Below, piece after piece: positions 55,023 to 63,351 of a stretch of DNA of 64,000 nt. The position numbers and the translations under genes were made by a program. Position 1 is the stretch's first letter. The number at the start of each line of letters is the position of its first letter. Source of the DNA: Collinsella sp. AK_207A (GTDB taxonomy: Bacteria; Actinomycetota; Coriobacteriia; Coriobacteriales; Coriobacteriaceae); contig NZ_CABWID010000002.1 in assembly GCF_902501965.1 (NCBI RefSeq), positions 1 through 64,000 of the forward strand, in the 5' to 3' direction. The notes under the pieces are model-generated. The model saw only the letters and a program-made list of their open reading frames with translations, made no database searches and was not told where the DNA came from.

Positions 55023-56206
55023 TGCAGGTCCCCACTCGCGCTGCCGTCGGTGGGCACGTCCTCGCCCGAGACGCTCGTGTTCGAATCGTCCAGATACCCC
55101 TGGGGCGGCAGGTAGTAGAAGCCGTCACCGGGAATCTTGCCGCCCACGCTATCGGGGTTGGCATCGTAGAGACACTTCACAAACCCGGAGAGCGCCGTGC
55201 GCATACGCTCGCCCGTGAGGCTCACCATCTCGATGTGCGGCATAGCCGCAAGCGAAACCTGGTTGTTGAGGAAGGTCCCCAACTCCTCCTGCAGCTGCGA
55301 GGCGGCCTTCATGTTCTTGAGCGACCACTCCACGCTCTTGCCCGCCATCTGCAGGTACTCCACCACGGCCTGCTCGTGCTCCTCGGCGAACTTCTTGTTC
55401 ACGATGGTCGTGGTGGTAACAGCCATCGATCCCTCCTTCTTGAACGCCTTGTTCCACTCGTCCGTGATAGAGATGGGCACGTAGAGCTTGTCCACCATGG
55501 TCTCGGCGAGCGCCACGAAGGGCTGCGGCAGAATGGCGATGGCGTTCGGCTGATCTTGAATGAGGTTCAGGATCTCGAATGGCGTGCTTTTGAACACGAT
55601 GTTGAAGTCGCCAGCATGCCCTGTCTTCTTGAGCAGCGCCTCGATGGTGTACTCCGGCGTGCCGCCCTGACCGTAGGCGAACACCTGCTTGCCCTTGAGG
55701 TCGTCGAGCGTCTTGATGGAGGAATCGGTGGTCATCACGTAGAGCACGCCCAGGTTGTCAATGGAAATAACTTGATAGTCGTTCTTGAGCTCGTCGTTGT
55801 TGAAGAGGATGGGCCCGATGTTGCTGGGCAGGGTGCAGATGTCGTAGTCCCCTTGGTTGAACTTGGCCGAGAGGCCCACGTAGTCCACGCCGTTCAGCTC
55901 GAAGGAGAAGTCGTTGAAGGTCTTGTTGTTCTTAGCCGCCAGCAGGAACTGCGAGAGTCCCATGGAGGGCGGGCCCATGATGAGGCCCACGCGCACCTTG
56001 GTGGCGTCGGCCGAGCCCTTGAGCTCGCGATCCTCGCTCTTAGACTTGAAGGTCACGCCTGCGGGCGACGAGCCGGCAGCAGCGGAACCGGAGCCGGTAG
56101 ACGAGCCGCCCGAGCAGCCGGCGAGGCCCAGGCCAGCCAGAACCGTGAGGGCAGACCCGCCAAGCGCCAGAAAGCTACGGCGCGAAAGATCGGTGGTGAT
56201 GTTCAT
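55019..56206 (-). CDS. Tat-exported lipoprotein, ABC substrate-binding protein
   Basis: A 395-residue solute-binding protein of the NMT1/SsuA type. The signal has a twin-arginine motif (SRRSFLALGG) and a lipobox LAGC at about residue 30, followed by a Ser/Gly linker. VRVGLIMGPPSMGLSQFL begins the fold; YDICTLPSNIGPILFNN and VFAYGQGGTPEYTIEALL are ligand-domain segments. The ligand may be a sulfonate, an aromatic acid or a thiamin-like precursor; it cannot be told. It is the first gene of the set, followed with overlap by the permease. Confidence 0.9.
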   Translation of the reverse strand: MNITTDLSRRSFLALGGSALTVLAGLGLAGCSGGSSTGSGSAAAGSSPAGVTFKSKSEDRELKGSADATKVRVGLIMGPPSMGLSQFLLAAKNNKTFNDFSFELNGVDYVGLSAKFNQGDYDICTLPSNIGPILFNNDELKNDYQVISIDNLGVLYVMTTDSSIKTLDDLKGKQVFAYGQGGTPEYTIEALLKKTGHAGDFNIVFKSTPFEILNLIQDQPNAIAILPQPFVALAETMVDKLYVPISITDEWNKAFKKEGSMAVTTTTIVNKKFAEEHEQAVVEYLQMAGKSVEWSLKNMKAASQLQEELGTFLNNQVSLAAMPHIEMVSLTGERMRTALSGFVKCLYDANPDSVGGKIPGDGFYYLPPQGYLDDSNTSVSGEDVPTDGSASGDLQ

Positions 56207-56235
56207 GAATGCGTCTCCCCAGTACGTTTGAAAGG

Positions 56236-56263
56236 GGCGAACGGGACCAGCATCCCGTCCGCC
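56236..56263 (-). terminator. Terminator of the surface-protein gene
   Basis: GGCGAACGGGA pairs with TCCCGTCCGCC (one A/C mismatch) with a 6-base loop; on the minus strand CCTTTCAAA follows. It lies between the surface-protein stop and the lipoprotein start. Confidence 0.5.
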
Positions 56264-56285
56264 TTGCCTGCATGCCGTGCGGTGA

Positions 56286-59200
56286 CTAAGCCTCGGTCTT
56301 CTCGGCCGTGCGACTGCTCCGCTCTGCCTCGCGCTTGTGGCGGCGATAGGCGTTCACGCCGCACACGCAGCCACCGCCAACCAGCGCGCCGGCAAACACC
56401 ACGCCGGCCGCAAAGGCAACCGGGTTGGTCTCGAGCGCCTTCTCGCCACTGCTCTTGCCCGCAAGTTTCTGCACGGGACTGTTCTTGCCGTCCTCGCCGG
56501 CAGCCGCCGCCTCGGCTTCGAGCGCCTCGAGGGCGGCCTGCTCGGCCTCCTTGGTCGTGACGCCCGTCACGTTGGAATCGGCGTTCTGCAGCTTGGAGAG
56601 CAGGCCGGCCGGGACCGAGCCGCCACCGGAGCTCGGCAGCCCCGAGAGGTTCAGCTCGAAGGTGGCGTCCCAGGTGTGCTGGCCGGTGATGCCCGAGATG
56701 GTCGAGGCGAGTGAGCCCATGGTGATGGTCACCGAGCAGCCCTTCTTGATGGTGGAGCCGGGGTTCTCAAGCACGCCGAGGTCGATGGTCACGCTGGTGA
56801 GCGCGTTGCCACCTGTGCTCGAGATGACGTTCAACCCGTTCACGCTCTGCACCGTCATGATGCGCGACTGGATCTTGATGGGCAGGTAGAGCACGGCGCG
56901 GCCGTTGGCATCCACCTTGAGCGTGGCGTTATTGGTGACCGGGTCCTTGGGCGGGAACACGCCGCTCGTGATGTGCGGTGAGAGCGGCAGGCCCGAGCTC
57001 GCACGGCTCACGTAGATGTTCGCCGTCACGGTGTAGGTGCCCTCCTTAAGGTGCCCGGTCGCCGTGCCGCTACCGCCCGTGGAGCCCCCGTTGTTCGAGG
57101 TGCCCTGGTTGCCTTGATTGTTGTTCTGGTTACCACCGGCGTTGCCGGAGTTGTTATGATCCGACCCTCCCCCGTTGCCTCCAGGGTTCGTGGAACCGCC
57201 GTTACCGCCGGGAACCGTCGTGCTGTCAGAAACCTTCTTGGCGGAGCTATAGGCAACATCAAGCTGCAGGGCGACATCACCCGCCGGCTGAATATCCTGG
57301 TCTAGGGGCACTGCGTACATCTTTGAGCCCTTGAAGAAGTATGCCTTCGTCCCACTTGTCAAGTCGTCAGTCAGCTTAATCGTCAGCTGACTGATCCGTG
57401 TTTCGTACTTCCCGTATTTCCAGTTTGCTGGATCCTTGGGCGGCACGCGCGTGACCGAAATATCCTTGAGCTCGCTTGACGTACCAAGTTCCTGCAGCGT
57501 GAACACGGGATTCTTAACAGGTAGGACAAGCGTGCGCGTCCCATCTTTCGCCACCACGAGCGTCGCATTCATGGAAACAGGGGTCATTGGAATATCGTTC
57601 GACACCTCGGCTTGATCGTTGTAATCGATCACGGGTCCAAATGGGTTATTCGGATTCGTCGGATACACCGTGGTGCCCGGCAACAACGGATTGTACTTGC
57701 CCGGCATGGAGAGGTTGGCGGTAATCCGGTAAGTACCGGGGGCGAGTTCCTTGGAAGCTGCGGGCTTCTTGACCGTCAACACTCCCGGTACGCCCACAAA
57801 CTCATAGTTCTTAGCAGTACCGCCCGTCGGGGTCACGGTATACGTACCCACCTGCGACGTATCGCCACCCGACATCGTTGGCAAGGTGAACGTTGTATCT
57901 GCCAGTTTCACCGAGATAATTGATTCGCCGTTCACAAACCCCGTAATATCCATAAGGCCGGTACTGAGCTCATCACCCACATTGAGCGTCGTGTTCTTGA
58001 AGGCTGCCGTAAGCGGGGCTTTAGCAATGGACCAGTCGATAATCACGGGGTTGTTCGTGCCATCCTTCCAGACGTAGCCGTCCTTGAGGGTAACGATAGC
58101 TTTGTAGCTTCCCGCGTTGGTTGACGAAGCCACGCCACCAACGGTATAGCCCTCGCCCGCGGTCACGCCGATCTGGACCTTTCCGGTGTAGACGAGATCC
58201 TTCACCGCCGTCGGCTGGACAACCTGTTTGGGAGCGTCGTTGACCACGGCAATGTAGCCCCAGGGGGTATCGTCACTGGCAGGCTGCATCGTCCCTCCGT
58301 CAAGATCCAACGCGGAGTTGAACAGGTAGTTCGTTACGTTGCCAGTGCCGGTATTCTCCTTTGTCAGGCGAACGTACGCCTTGCCGTCCGCCACCGATGC
58401 CTTGAGCTTGATTGCTTTGGTGGCACCCGAGCCTTTGGTGCCCGTTATCAGGTAGAACTCGCTTCCCTGGGAGGCGGGCACCGTCATGGCAAACACAATG
58501 TGCTCATCAGAGAAAGTGAATTTGCCCGCGGGATCGAAGAGATTAGCATTGGGAACAAAGTCGGGTATCGTTAGCCCTGCACTATACAGACCCTTCACCT
58601 GTGGCGAGGAAAACGAAGACTCACTCGACACCAGAGATTGCACCTGATCGGTATATCCCCTGTCGTTCAATATCTTTGTGTTCAACTTGAAATATCCTGA
58701 GTACCACTTCATAATCTCAACGCTCTCTTCGGGCGTACCCAGATCCGTAAAAGGACCATCAAGCGTTCCATCGGTCTCGTACGAGATGCCGATACCCGAG
58801 GCCGCGTCCAGGCTATCCCAAGTCCAGGCCCACTCACCCGTATTTGCCTCGTCCTTGGGAGTCGCAATCACAAAGGAACCCAGACCGGAAACCGGGGCGC
58901 TCAGGGTGCCGTCAGCGGCAACGGAGCCAACTTCCTCCAATTTGTTTCCGGCGAAACGGAACACCTTGGACCCGGCAGGCTGCTTGGACAGCTTCAACGT
59001 CAAGGCCACAGCGTCATCTGGTACGATGGCGGCCCCCTGTGCCATCAAATCGATGGTATAGAGCGCATAATCGGGAACCGTCTTATACTTCTGACCGAGA
59101 GAGACCTTCAGTGCTTCATATGCGTGACCGCTGGTAACCGACGCGACGGAAAGGGTCGCCTCGGACAGCTCATTTATCGCCGACGAGCTCGCATCGGCCT

Positions 59201-60221
59201 TTACATCGAGCTTCACGCCAGTCGCTTGATCGCTGAACGTTTTCGCAAAATCACCCGAAACTTCCTTCTTGGCGTTCGCGAGGTCAAGGTCCAAATCGAG
59301 ATCCTTGTTGAGGAATTTATTGAGCGTAGTTGCGTACTCGGTATTTCCGGTCAAATGATAGGTGCCGCTCAGATTGTCCAATTGGAAGGTGATGTGTTCG
59401 ATGCGCGTTGTAATGCCTGCATCGGCAACCTTCTTGTTGTAGTCGTCGTCGTTGTCCTTCTTCTCGATTGGCTTCGTGGTTACATTCGTAATCTTCGCCC
59501 CATCGCTCGTACCAAGCTTCTGAAAGGTGAAAACCGGGTTGGGCAGGGTGACGACAACGGTTACCGTGCCGTCCGCAGCAACGACAAGCGTGGCATTACG
59601 AGTTTTTACGGGAACATTGGGGATACCGCTGGCACCGTTAATGCTTTCCGGATTAAGAGGATTTGTGGCATAGGCTCGCAGATTCATGCCGGGAATGGGG
59701 TCACGCATGGAGATGTTCGCCAGAACGCTATACGTTCCCGGCACGAGCTTGTCCACGGACGAGTAGATGCGCGAGGACTCGGGGTCAGCCTCATCAGACG
59801 CGGCAAGGAGGGAGGCGGCTGCAGACTCCTCCTCAGCAGACTGGGAATCCTGCATTTTCTCCGCATCGCTCGAAGCACCCTGCTTCTCCTGCTCCCCCTT
59901 CGCCGCCGAGGGAACGTCTTCTGCCGCAGCAGCTTTCTCATCGGTCTCTTGCTTGTCCGTCTGAACTTGCTGCGCCGCATCGGCATCCGGATGATTCTCC
60001 GACAAATCAGTATCGGTATTATCGGTGGTAGCCGCAGCCTCAGAATCCGTGACCGTGACGCCTTGGTCGGAATTTGCCCGCTCAGAGGCAACCTGGGCCT
60101 CCTGGGCCACCTCGGCAAACGCCGTCATCGGCAGCTGGGAGCCCACCATCGAGAGGGCGGCAACGAGTATCACCGCCTGCCTCAAACCATAGCGGAGCAA
60201 TCGCGTAGCCCTGTTATCCAT
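56286..60221 (-). CDS. Large membrane-anchored surface protein with three NEAT-like domains and an MBG-like region
   Basis: A 1311-residue exported protein. Signal peptide about 1-37, then an acidic, low-complexity stretch to about 150. Three related domains begin PGTYSVLANISM (about 160), PGTYRITANLSM (about 824) and EGTYTVTANIYV (about 1056); each has a later NATL-V block, and the order of strands recalls NEAT haem-binding domains. Between the first two lies an Ig-like MBG region (VGGVASSTNAGSYKAIVTLK ... IDWSIAKAPL). A Gly/Asn-rich linker precedes the third. The C-terminus is one membrane helix plus a basic tail (YRRHKR); no LPxTG is seen, so it is held by the helix. Iron or haem capture is inferred from the domain pattern only. 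Confidence 0.72.
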   Translation of the reverse strand: MDNRATRLLRYGLRQAVILVAALSMVGSQLPMTAFAEVAQEAQVASERANSDQGVTVTDSEAAATTDNTDTDLSENHPDADAAQQVQTDKQETDEKAAAAEDVPSAAKGEQEKQGASSDAEKMQDSQSAEEESAAASLLAASDEADPESSRIYSSVDKLVPGTYSVLANISMRDPIPGMNLRAYATNPLNPESINGASGIPNVPVKTRNATLVVAADGTVTVVVTLPNPVFTFQKLGTSDGAKITNVTTKPIEKKDNDDDYNKKVADAGITTRIEHITFQLDNLSGTYHLTGNTEYATTLNKFLNKDLDLDLDLANAKKEVSGDFAKTFSDQATGVKLDVKADASSSAINELSEATLSVASVTSGHAYEALKVSLGQKYKTVPDYALYTIDLMAQGAAIVPDDAVALTLKLSKQPAGSKVFRFAGNKLEEVGSVAADGTLSAPVSGLGSFVIATPKDEANTGEWAWTWDSLDAASGIGISYETDGTLDGPFTDLGTPEESVEIMKWYSGYFKLNTKILNDRGYTDQVQSLVSSESSFSSPQVKGLYSAGLTIPDFVPNANLFDPAGKFTFSDEHIVFAMTVPASQGSEFYLITGTKGSGATKAIKLKASVADGKAYVRLTKENTGTGNVTNYLFNSALDLDGGTMQPASDDTPWGYIAVVNDAPKQVVQPTAVKDLVYTGKVQIGVTAGEGYTVGGVASSTNAGSYKAIVTLKDGYVWKDGTNNPVIIDWSIAKAPLTAAFKNTTLNVGDELSTGLMDITGFVNGESIISVKLADTTFTLPTMSGGDTSQVGTYTVTPTGGTAKNYEFVGVPGVLTVKKPAASKELAPGTYRITANLSMPGKYNPLLPGTTVYPTNPNNPFGPVIDYNDQAEVSNDIPMTPVSMNATLVVAKDGTRTLVLPVKNPVFTLQELGTSSELKDISVTRVPPKDPANWKYGKYETRISQLTIKLTDDLTSGTKAYFFKGSKMYAVPLDQDIQPAGDVALQLDVAYSSAKKVSDSTTVPGGNGGSTNPGGNGGGSDHNNSGNAGGNQNNNQGNQGTSNNGGSTGGSGTATGHLKEGTYTVTANIYVSRASSGLPLSPHITSGVFPPKDPVTNNATLKVDANGRAVLYLPIKIQSRIMTVQSVNGLNVISSTGGNALTSVTIDLGVLENPGSTIKKGCSVTITMGSLASTISGITGQHTWDATFELNLSGLPSSGGGSVPAGLLSKLQNADSNVTGVTTKEAEQAALEALEAEAAAAGEDGKNSPVQKLAGKSSGEKALETNPVAFAAGVVFAGALVGGGCVCGVNAYRRHKREAERSSRTAEKTEA

Positions 60222-60309
60222 TTCTTCTCCCTTACTCCAAAAGACCCCGGCTCTAACGAAGCTGAGCCGAGGCCTTTAGCTTTGCGCCCCAAGATTCGTG
60301 CAAAAGCTC

Positions 60310-60888
60310 TTACTGTGCCGCACTCAAATCTGCGACAAGATGCAGGTTCCAAGCTTTATCGCCCCTGTACAGCGGGAACGTCGCGAACTCCTTCGACGGG
60401 GAAAACGTTGCGACCGAGGTACCCGCTGCAAAGTTCGTCACATCAAAGGTGATGGTTGCGATCCGGTTCGCATAAGGTGTGGTCCATGGGAACGGGGCCT
60501 TCCATGCCGTTTCAGTTGTACCGACCACCGAGACAACACCATCCGTCGAGGTATCAGCGATAGATAAAATGCCAAACGTATCGTTAACGATGGGGACCGT
60601 CAGCAGTTTTTTCCCGTCTTTTATTACAAGTGTCGCGTTGTTATACACGGGACTCGTAGGCTTATCGCGCGGAGGGTTGCCGCTGTTAGTGACATAGGCG
60701 TTCTTTCCGATAGGCGTGTCTGCCTTATCAACGTACACGTTCGCAGTGACCGTGTACGTGTCATCTGTGCTCGCATCGGCAAACGCGCTCGTGGGCCCCG
60801 TCGCCAGGCCACAACCTGCCGCCGCTACGACCAACGCAGCAGCACCCGTCACTTTCAGGAAATCTCGACGCGAATAACCCTTCTCCAT
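60310..60888 (-). CDS. Tat lipoprotein with a single NEAT-like domain
   Basis: A 192-residue protein. The signal has SRRDFLKVTG and a lipobox ending AAAGC (about residue 26). The mature part DTYTVTANVYVDKADTPIGK, then YNNATLVIKDGKKLLTVPI and IATITFDVTNF has the same layout as the three domains of the neighbouring surface protein. Near the end PLYRGDKAWNLHLVADL sits where NEAT proteins have their ligand tyrosine strand. It starts at 60888 with GGGGGAGC. It may pass ligand from the surface protein. Gap to that gene is 88 bases; an unusual promoter motif shared with the Crp-family gene lies upstream. Confidence 0.72.
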   Translation of the reverse strand: MEKGYSRRDFLKVTGAAALVVAAAGCGLATGPTSAFADASTDDTYTVTANVYVDKADTPIGKNAYVTNSGNPPRDKPTSPVYNNATLVIKDGKKLLTVPIVNDTFGILSIADTSTDGVVSVVGTTETAWKAPFPWTTPYANRIATITFDVTNFAAGTSVATFSPSKEFATFPLYRGDKAWNLHLVADLSAAQ

Positions 60889-60972
60889 AGTGCTCCCCCT
60901 TCATCGGGAACTGCGGTAAAGCTTGGAGTTGAACGCTGCATGCTTTTGTTCATCTCTTGGCGTGCATTGTTT

Positions 60973-61000
60973 CATAAGGGAAACTTTATAAAGGTTGCCA
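60973..61000 (-). promoter_or_regulatory. Shared motif upstream of the NEAT-like lipoprotein gene
   Basis: Plus-strand CATAAGG-GAAACTT-N6-GGTTGCCA. The same blocks with identical spacing occur upstream of the Crp-family gene at 61811-61838. A GGTTACC copy follows directly, so the site may be longer. Confidence 0.6.
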
Positions 61001-61044
61001 AGGTTACCTTTAGCTAACTTTTTTGAGTTTTTTCGGGATGATTT

Positions 61045-61713
61045 CTAGAGATCTCCGCGGCTCGTCAGCTTGAGGCGCCGGCCCTCGCCCTCGAGCACGC
61101 CCTCCTCGATCATGCGGCGGAGCTCGCGCAGCAGCGCCTTATCGTTCACCGCCAGGTACTCCGCCAAGCCCTTGCGGCTATAGGGAATGGTCACATAACC
61201 GTCCTTGTCCTCCGGCAGGCGCCGCAGGTACAGCGCGATGCGCTTGCGAAGGCGCGGCTCAGAGAGCAGCGCGAGCTTGGTCGTGAGCGTCTTGACCTTC
61301 TTAGACATCTCGCCCATCACGTTGGCGTACAGCCGCAGCAGTGCACCGTCACCGTTGCCCTTGAGCCCTTCAGCGGGAAGGAAGAGGATGACGGAGTCCT
61401 GCAGGGCGATCGCCTCAACGGGTGCCGTCCCCACCGCCATGGGAACCGCCTCGGCAAAGGAATCTCCCACCTCGAAGCGCGAGATGATCTGACGCGAGCC
61501 GTCCTTGCCCAGCATACGCGCCTCGGTGCGACCCTTGAGCACCACAGGCACGGCCTTGAGCTTATCGCCGCTGTGAAAGACCGCCTCACCCTTGGAGAAG
61601 GAGCGCGTGTACGCGCCGAGGGCGCGCAGCAGGCCGGGCAGCTCGGCGGGATCTATGCCCGCAAAGACCGGAGACTTCTTGAGAACGGCCAGCATTGCCT
61701 CATCGACATCCAT
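61045..61713 (-). CDS. Crp/Fnr-family transcriptional regulator
   Basis: A 222-residue regulator: N-terminal cyclic-nucleotide-binding-like beta roll (SKGEAVFHSGDKLKAVPVVL, then GRTEARMLGKDG), a dimer helix and a C-terminal winged helix (YSRKGLAEYLAVNDKALLRELRRMI). No FNR-type cysteine cluster is visible, and the cAMP phosphate-binding Arg-Ser pair is not clear, so its signal is unknown. The start at 61713 is chosen by domain fit; AAGGAG is about 12 bases upstream, which is long, and an earlier in-frame TTG at 61797 has no site. It lies upstream of the NEAT-like genes on the same strand and shares their promoter motif. Confidence 0.87.
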   Translation of the reverse strand: MDVDEAMLAVLKKSPVFAGIDPAELPGLLRALGAYTRSFSKGEAVFHSGDKLKAVPVVLKGRTEARMLGKDGSRQIISRFEVGDSFAEAVPMAVGTAPVEAIALQDSVILFLPAEGLKGNGDGALLRLYANVMGEMSKKVKTLTTKLALLSEPRLRKRIALYLRRLPEDKDGYVTIPYSRKGLAEYLAVNDKALLRELRRMIEEGVLEGEGRRLKLTSRGDL

Positions 61714-61810
61714 GATACTCGATGGCTCCTTTTCAGCCGCTCTCCCTGCACGCGGAAAGGCAGCTGGATGGAACGGCGGCATAGCACCCAGCTGCAATGG
61801 CTAATTGTTA

Positions 61811-61838
61811 CATAAGGCTAACTTCATGTGGGTTGCCA
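61811..61838 (-). promoter_or_regulatory. Shared motif upstream of the Crp-family gene
   Basis: Plus-strand CATAAGG-CTAACTT-N6-GGTTGCCA, matching 60973-61000 block for block. It lies about 100 bases before the regulator start, suggesting autoregulation. Confidence 0.6.
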
Positions 61839-61885
61839 TGGCTCTCTTTTGGAATTATTCCGGTGAGTGAGGGGCGGTGAGGCTT

Positions 61886-63016
61886 TTAGCGCAGCGATTG
61901 CACGTACTCGGCCAGATGCGAAGCGGACAGTCGAACCAAGCCGTAGCCGGCAGACTCGACCACGCGCTCCTTGATGAGGCTCGCCCGGTACTTGCTCACC
62001 CAGCTGGCACTGCGATGAGCTCGATTCGCGATTTCAGAAACCTTTGCCGGCTGCGGCGCCTCTTTTGCGACCGCTTTCACGAACAACTTTTGCGCGGCGG
62101 TCAATCCGTCGAAGAGCGGGGCGCACACGGCGTCATCGAACAGCACAAGCGCATCTTTTTTACCCTGGATGACGTCCGCTTCTTCAATCTCCTTTGAGCC
62201 ACGCACCTCGGCGGCACGCCACATATAGTATCCAACCAGCTGAATCATATAGGGATAACCATCCGATGCCTCGGCGGCCAGCTCTGCGACCTCGGAATCA
62301 ATGGCAAGCCCCCCTTCGCGCACAACCTCGATATAGGCGCTGCGCACATCCGGATATGCCACAAGGCCCAGATCGTGCTGCACGCTTCTGCGCAGGAACG
62401 TGAGCACCCTCTCGTGCAGCAACTCATCCATGAGGGAAGGCAACGCGGCAAAGACGAAGGCGACGCCATGTTTGTCTGAATCGGAAACGTCGCGCATGTC
62501 CTCATCGCGAATCACATGCTGAATCGTCGTGGCAAGCGCGACCATATCCGCCATGCTTGCCGCTTGGGCTTCGTCAATGGTAAAGACGATGCCCTTGCCC
62601 CTCGGCATCTTCGCAAGCCTTTGATTGACGACCTCGCGCAAGGTCAGCGCGACCTGATCAACGGAAAACGATGCCCCGCCCAAGCTCGCGTTCAAGATGC
62701 CCGACACACCGATTGATGGCTGCACGTTGACGCCCCGAAGCTTCATACCCGGACGAACAAGGGCGCTCGCCAGACGATCGCACATGCCCTCAGATGCCGT
62801 CTCGGAGATAACCTCCCAGCCAGCGTCCTTTGCCACGCGGCCCAGCTCGGTAAGCATGACCGTCTTGCCGTATCCGCGCTGGCCGGTTATCAGCATGAGT
62901 CGACCCGGAGCGCCGGCACCGTTTTCCAGGCCTTCTTTGAAATCGTCGATGATGGACTGCCGTCCGATGAGGATGGGCGGCATCTTGCCCGCCGTCGGCT
63001 TAAATGGGTTGGGCAC
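61886..63016 (-). CDS. AAA-type ATPase with C-terminal winged helix (Orc1/Cdc6-like layout)
   Basis: A 376-residue ATP-binding protein. MPNPFKPTAGKMPPILIGRQ opens it; Walker A GQRGYGKT is at residues 45-52 and Walker B GIVFTIDEAQA near 160. After a lid domain (EASDGYPYMIQLVGYYMWRA) a small winged helix (KVSEIANRAHRSASWVSKYRASL) ends the protein. Similar proteins occur widely in actinobacteria and are annotated only as ATP-binding; roles in DNA transactions or toxin-antitoxin systems are unproven. GTG at 63016 is chosen because GGAGG is four bases upstream; the earlier ATG lacks a site. Tandem 10-bp repeats lie 45 bases upstream. Confidence 0.8.
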   Translation of the reverse strand: MPNPFKPTAGKMPPILIGRQSIIDDFKEGLENGAGAPGRLMLITGQRGYGKTVMLTELGRVAKDAGWEVISETASEGMCDRLASALVRPGMKLRGVNVQPSIGVSGILNASLGGASFSVDQVALTLREVVNQRLAKMPRGKGIVFTIDEAQAASMADMVALATTIQHVIRDEDMRDVSDSDKHGVAFVFAALPSLMDELLHERVLTFLRRSVQHDLGLVAYPDVRSAYIEVVREGGLAIDSEVAELAAEASDGYPYMIQLVGYYMWRAAEVRGSKEIEEADVIQGKKDALVLFDDAVCAPLFDGLTAAQKLFVKAVAKEAPQPAKVSEIANRAHRSASWVSKYRASLIKERVVESAGYGLVRLSASHLAEYVQSLR

Positions 63017-63060
63017 AAGGACCTCCAAACCGAAAGGGCAGAAAAGGGGCAAGTCTTCGT

Positions 63061-63150
63061 CAATTTACACCAAATTGCACCGACTTATACCGACTTATAC
63101 TCATTTGCACTAACTTATACCGACTTATACTAACTTATACCGATTTGCAC
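63061..63150. repeat. Nine tandem 10-bp repeats before the AAA ATPase gene
   Basis: Nine consecutive copies of a decamer with consensus CGACTTATAC (variants CAATTTACAC, CAAATTGCAC, TCATTTGCAC, TAACTTATAC, CGATTTGCAC); every copy ends in AC. The period is close to one helical turn. The array is A/T-rich amid G+C-rich DNA and sits in the promoter position of the leftward ATPase gene. Confidence 0.92.
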
Positions 63151-63275
63151 CGCGCCGGGCACGATTGGATATCTTCAGTGCGCTTTTCTCCCTTTCAGGG
63201 GTCTTCGCGCGCCCACAAACATCGAAAAGCGCTCGGGGCATGCAGCGACAATGCATCTGACGTCGAAAACGGCGC

Positions 63276-63317
63276 GCAAAACAAAGGCGGCGGGCCGCTT
63301 GGCGCGACTCGCCGCCT
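63276..63317 (-). terminator. Terminator of clpB
   Basis: An 8-bp stem AGGCGGCG/CGCCGCCT (63285-63292 with 63310-63317) is followed on the minus strand by TTGTTTTG. It lies 35 bases after the clpB stop. Confidence 0.75.
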
Positions 63318-63351
63318 CTCGCTGCGTAGCGATTATCCTCGCCCGCGCCGA

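Noticed and set aside
63061-63150. CRISPR array
   Set aside because: Period is 10 bp with no spacers, so it is a simple tandem array.
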